From Filosporella fistucella (taxonomy: Eukaryota; Ascomycota; Leotiomycetes; Helotiales): DNA of 64,000 nucleotides. A program made the translations under genes and the position numbers. The notes under the pieces are model-generated. The model saw only the letters and a list, made by a program, of their open reading frames with translations. It was not told where the DNA came from and searched no databases. The first letter of the stretch is position 1; the number at the start of each line of letters is the position of its first letter. The DNA lies in assembly GCA_030077755.1 (NCBI GenBank), contig JAQJZZ010000011.1, positions 1,426,001 through 1,490,000 of the forward strand, in the 5' to 3' direction. Shown piece after piece: positions 62,853-64,000 of the stretch.

Positions 62853-64000
62853 CTATTCTGCATCGCCCATAACAGCTGTTCTGGCATCTTCATACAGCGG
62901 CTTGATACCTGTCCAATGTTGATACTTAATGACCGTGAGCCAATATGTCCCTAGATTGTAAGACGTGGGACTTACCTGATACCACCCTTGAGCACTCAGA
63001 ACTTCCAGTCCAGGGATAGTAATCCAACCTGCATCCTTAGCCATTTGCATCAGAGAAGTCTGGCCGGGCTTGTAGGCCATCTCAAGAAGTGTTCGTTGTT
63101 GGGTTGTGATTGCTTTGGGGTGTCGCAGTAATGCTGCTAGAATCTCGCGCATGTTTTGCTCAATTGGCTTGTCGGCAGGAATTGTACCAATTGCAACGTT
63201 GGGAACATCAGATATCTGTTCGGCCGCTAACATCTCAGTCAAAGGTATGATGTTGAAATCCGATGGAAATGTAGATATCATCGCAGCGAGCTTGGATGGT
63301 GTTCGTGAAACAATGTAGATAGGACTATGTCCCAGAGAGTGAAGGGCATATATAGCAGCACGTGCTGTTCCACCAGCTCCAATAACAAGAGCACTTCCCG
63401 GTGTTCCAGATGAGACAGTAGAATAGCACGCCGATACCAGAGAGTGGGTCATCCCCATCCAGTCGGTGTTTTCTCCAATAAGGCGCACTGCACCTTCCTG
63501 ATGCACTGGAATGATCGTGTTGACAGCTCCAATCAACTTTGCAGCAACAGTGACCTCGTCCAAAAGTGGAATTATATCAAGTTTTAGAGGTATCGTGACA
63601 GAAGCGCCACCAAAATCAGGAGAATGGATTATCTCGCGCAAATCTTGAGCCTTGTCCGTTTCAAATCTGGTATATTGGTGTGGTAGCCCAGTCTGCTGGA
63701 ATAATGTGTTGTGCAGAGCCGGCGATCTTGAGGCAGATATTGGTGTGCCAAACAGGTAAAATGCTTTAGGTTGAATTTCGCCTAGTAATGACAAGCCCTG
63801 ACGAATCTCCGTGGCTGACAGTTGGCCTGGGGCAGCCTTGAATGGAAGAGCTGGGTGTGAGACCGGAGTCATAAAACCATTCAAGACCCTACTCAGCTTA
63901 CCTAGAACACCCATGTTGATGGCGATCATAGGGACATCGTGGGCCTTAGCCATAGTAGATTTGAACTTTGCCAAATCGAAATTGTCCTCCATTGACTTTG
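62853..64000 (-). CDS. ARO1: Pentafunctional AROM protein, C-terminal part (3-dehydroquinase end + shikimate dehydrogenase)
   Basis: Minus strand, open at the window edge, so only the 3' end is seen: 64000-62976 and 62924-62853. AROM fuses five shikimate-pathway enzymes; this part holds the end of the type I dehydroquinase ([26 protein letters not shown]) and the whole shikimate dehydrogenase. The SDH has [15 protein letters not shown] (substrate site), VTIPLKLD with the catalytic Lys, GENTDWMG with the catalytic Asp, [11 protein letters not shown] (NADP loop), SRTPSK and [14 protein letters not shown]. The 51-nt terminal intron joins GWYQ to [15 protein letters not shown]; it has no in-frame stop. 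Catalytic residues look intact, which argues against a quinate-repressor (QutR/qa-1S) homologue. A second AROM-like paralogue remains possible. The ATG at 63992 is internal, not a start. Confidence 0.88.
   Translation of the reverse strand, partial: KSMEDNFDLAKFKSTMAKAHDVPMIAINMGVLGKLSRVLNGFMTPVSHPALPFKAAPGQLSATEIRQGLSLLGEIQPKAFYLFGTPISASRSPALHNTLFQQTGLPHQYTRFETDKAQDLREIIHSPDFGGASVTIPLKLDIIPLLDEVTVAAKLIGAVNTIIPVHQEGAVRLIGENTDWMGMTHSLVSACYSTVSSGTPGSALVIGAGGTARAAIYALHSLGHSPIYIVSRTPSKLAAMISTFPSDFNIIPLTEMLAAEQISDVPNVAIGTIPADKPIEQNMREILAALLRHPKAITTQQRTLLEMAYKPGQTSLMQMAKDAGWITIPGLEVLSAQGWYQVSPTSYNLGTYWLTVIKYQHWTGIKPLYEDARTAVMGDAE

Noticed and set aside
62853..64000. Alternative reading as a quinate-pathway repressor (QutR/qa-1S), which resembles the AROM C-terminus
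   Set aside because: Catalytic Lys and Asp of shikimate dehydrogenase and the NADP loop are intact, which favours an enzyme; not fully excluded without the upstream sequence.

Overview
This window looks like nuclear DNA from a filamentous ascomycete (Pezizomycotina, plausibly Leotiomycetes). Most genes carry several short introns of about 45-100 nt with GT...AG ends. The proteins are typical fungal housekeeping families, H3 and H4 form a divergent intron-containing pair, and the THI5 leader holds a eukaryotic TPP riboswitch. The order-level placement is inference; no database was searched. Exon joins were worked out by hand and checked for open frame, for divisibility by three and for agreement with the known family sequence.

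Layout. 1-3.6 kb: the 3' part of a DDHD phospholipase and a kappa-class GST. 3.6-19.8 kb: gene-poor and rich in low-complexity DNA, with one C2H2 transcription factor (11.2-12.6 kb, minus). 19.8-30 kb: ATG18 (minus) diverging from PPM2/TYW4 (plus), then an MFS transporter and riboswitch-controlled THI5. 30-43.3 kb: a dense block with RPA190 (minus), PRP3 (plus), RAD3/XPD (minus) and PPS1 phosphatase (minus). 43.3-47.5 kb: a spacer. 47.5-49.7 kb: the divergent H3/H4 pair. 49.7-59.3 kb: AT-rich, repeat-bearing DNA with one complex I assembly factor gene (NDUFAF2-like), a doubtful small membrane-protein ORF, a decayed roughly 163-bp tandem repeat and a 163-bp TA-flanked MITE. 59.3-61.4 kb: an RPN4-like C2H2 regulator. 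62.9-64 kb: the 3' end of an AROM-type pentafunctional shikimate-pathway gene running off the window.

Most genes are unrelated core functions: Pol I transcription, splicing, DNA repair/TFIIH, autophagy, wybutosine tRNA modification, chromatin, thiamine synthesis and aromatic amino acids. There is no biosynthetic cluster, CRISPR array or intact transposon. The features most worth a second look are the THI5 riboswitch with an overlapping uORF, two stop-free introns whose length is a multiple of three (RPN4 and AROM), an ATG18 C-terminus decided by splicing, 10- and 20-nt microexons in RAD3, the MITE and the decayed tandem repeat. I did not find a convincing wholly new system.
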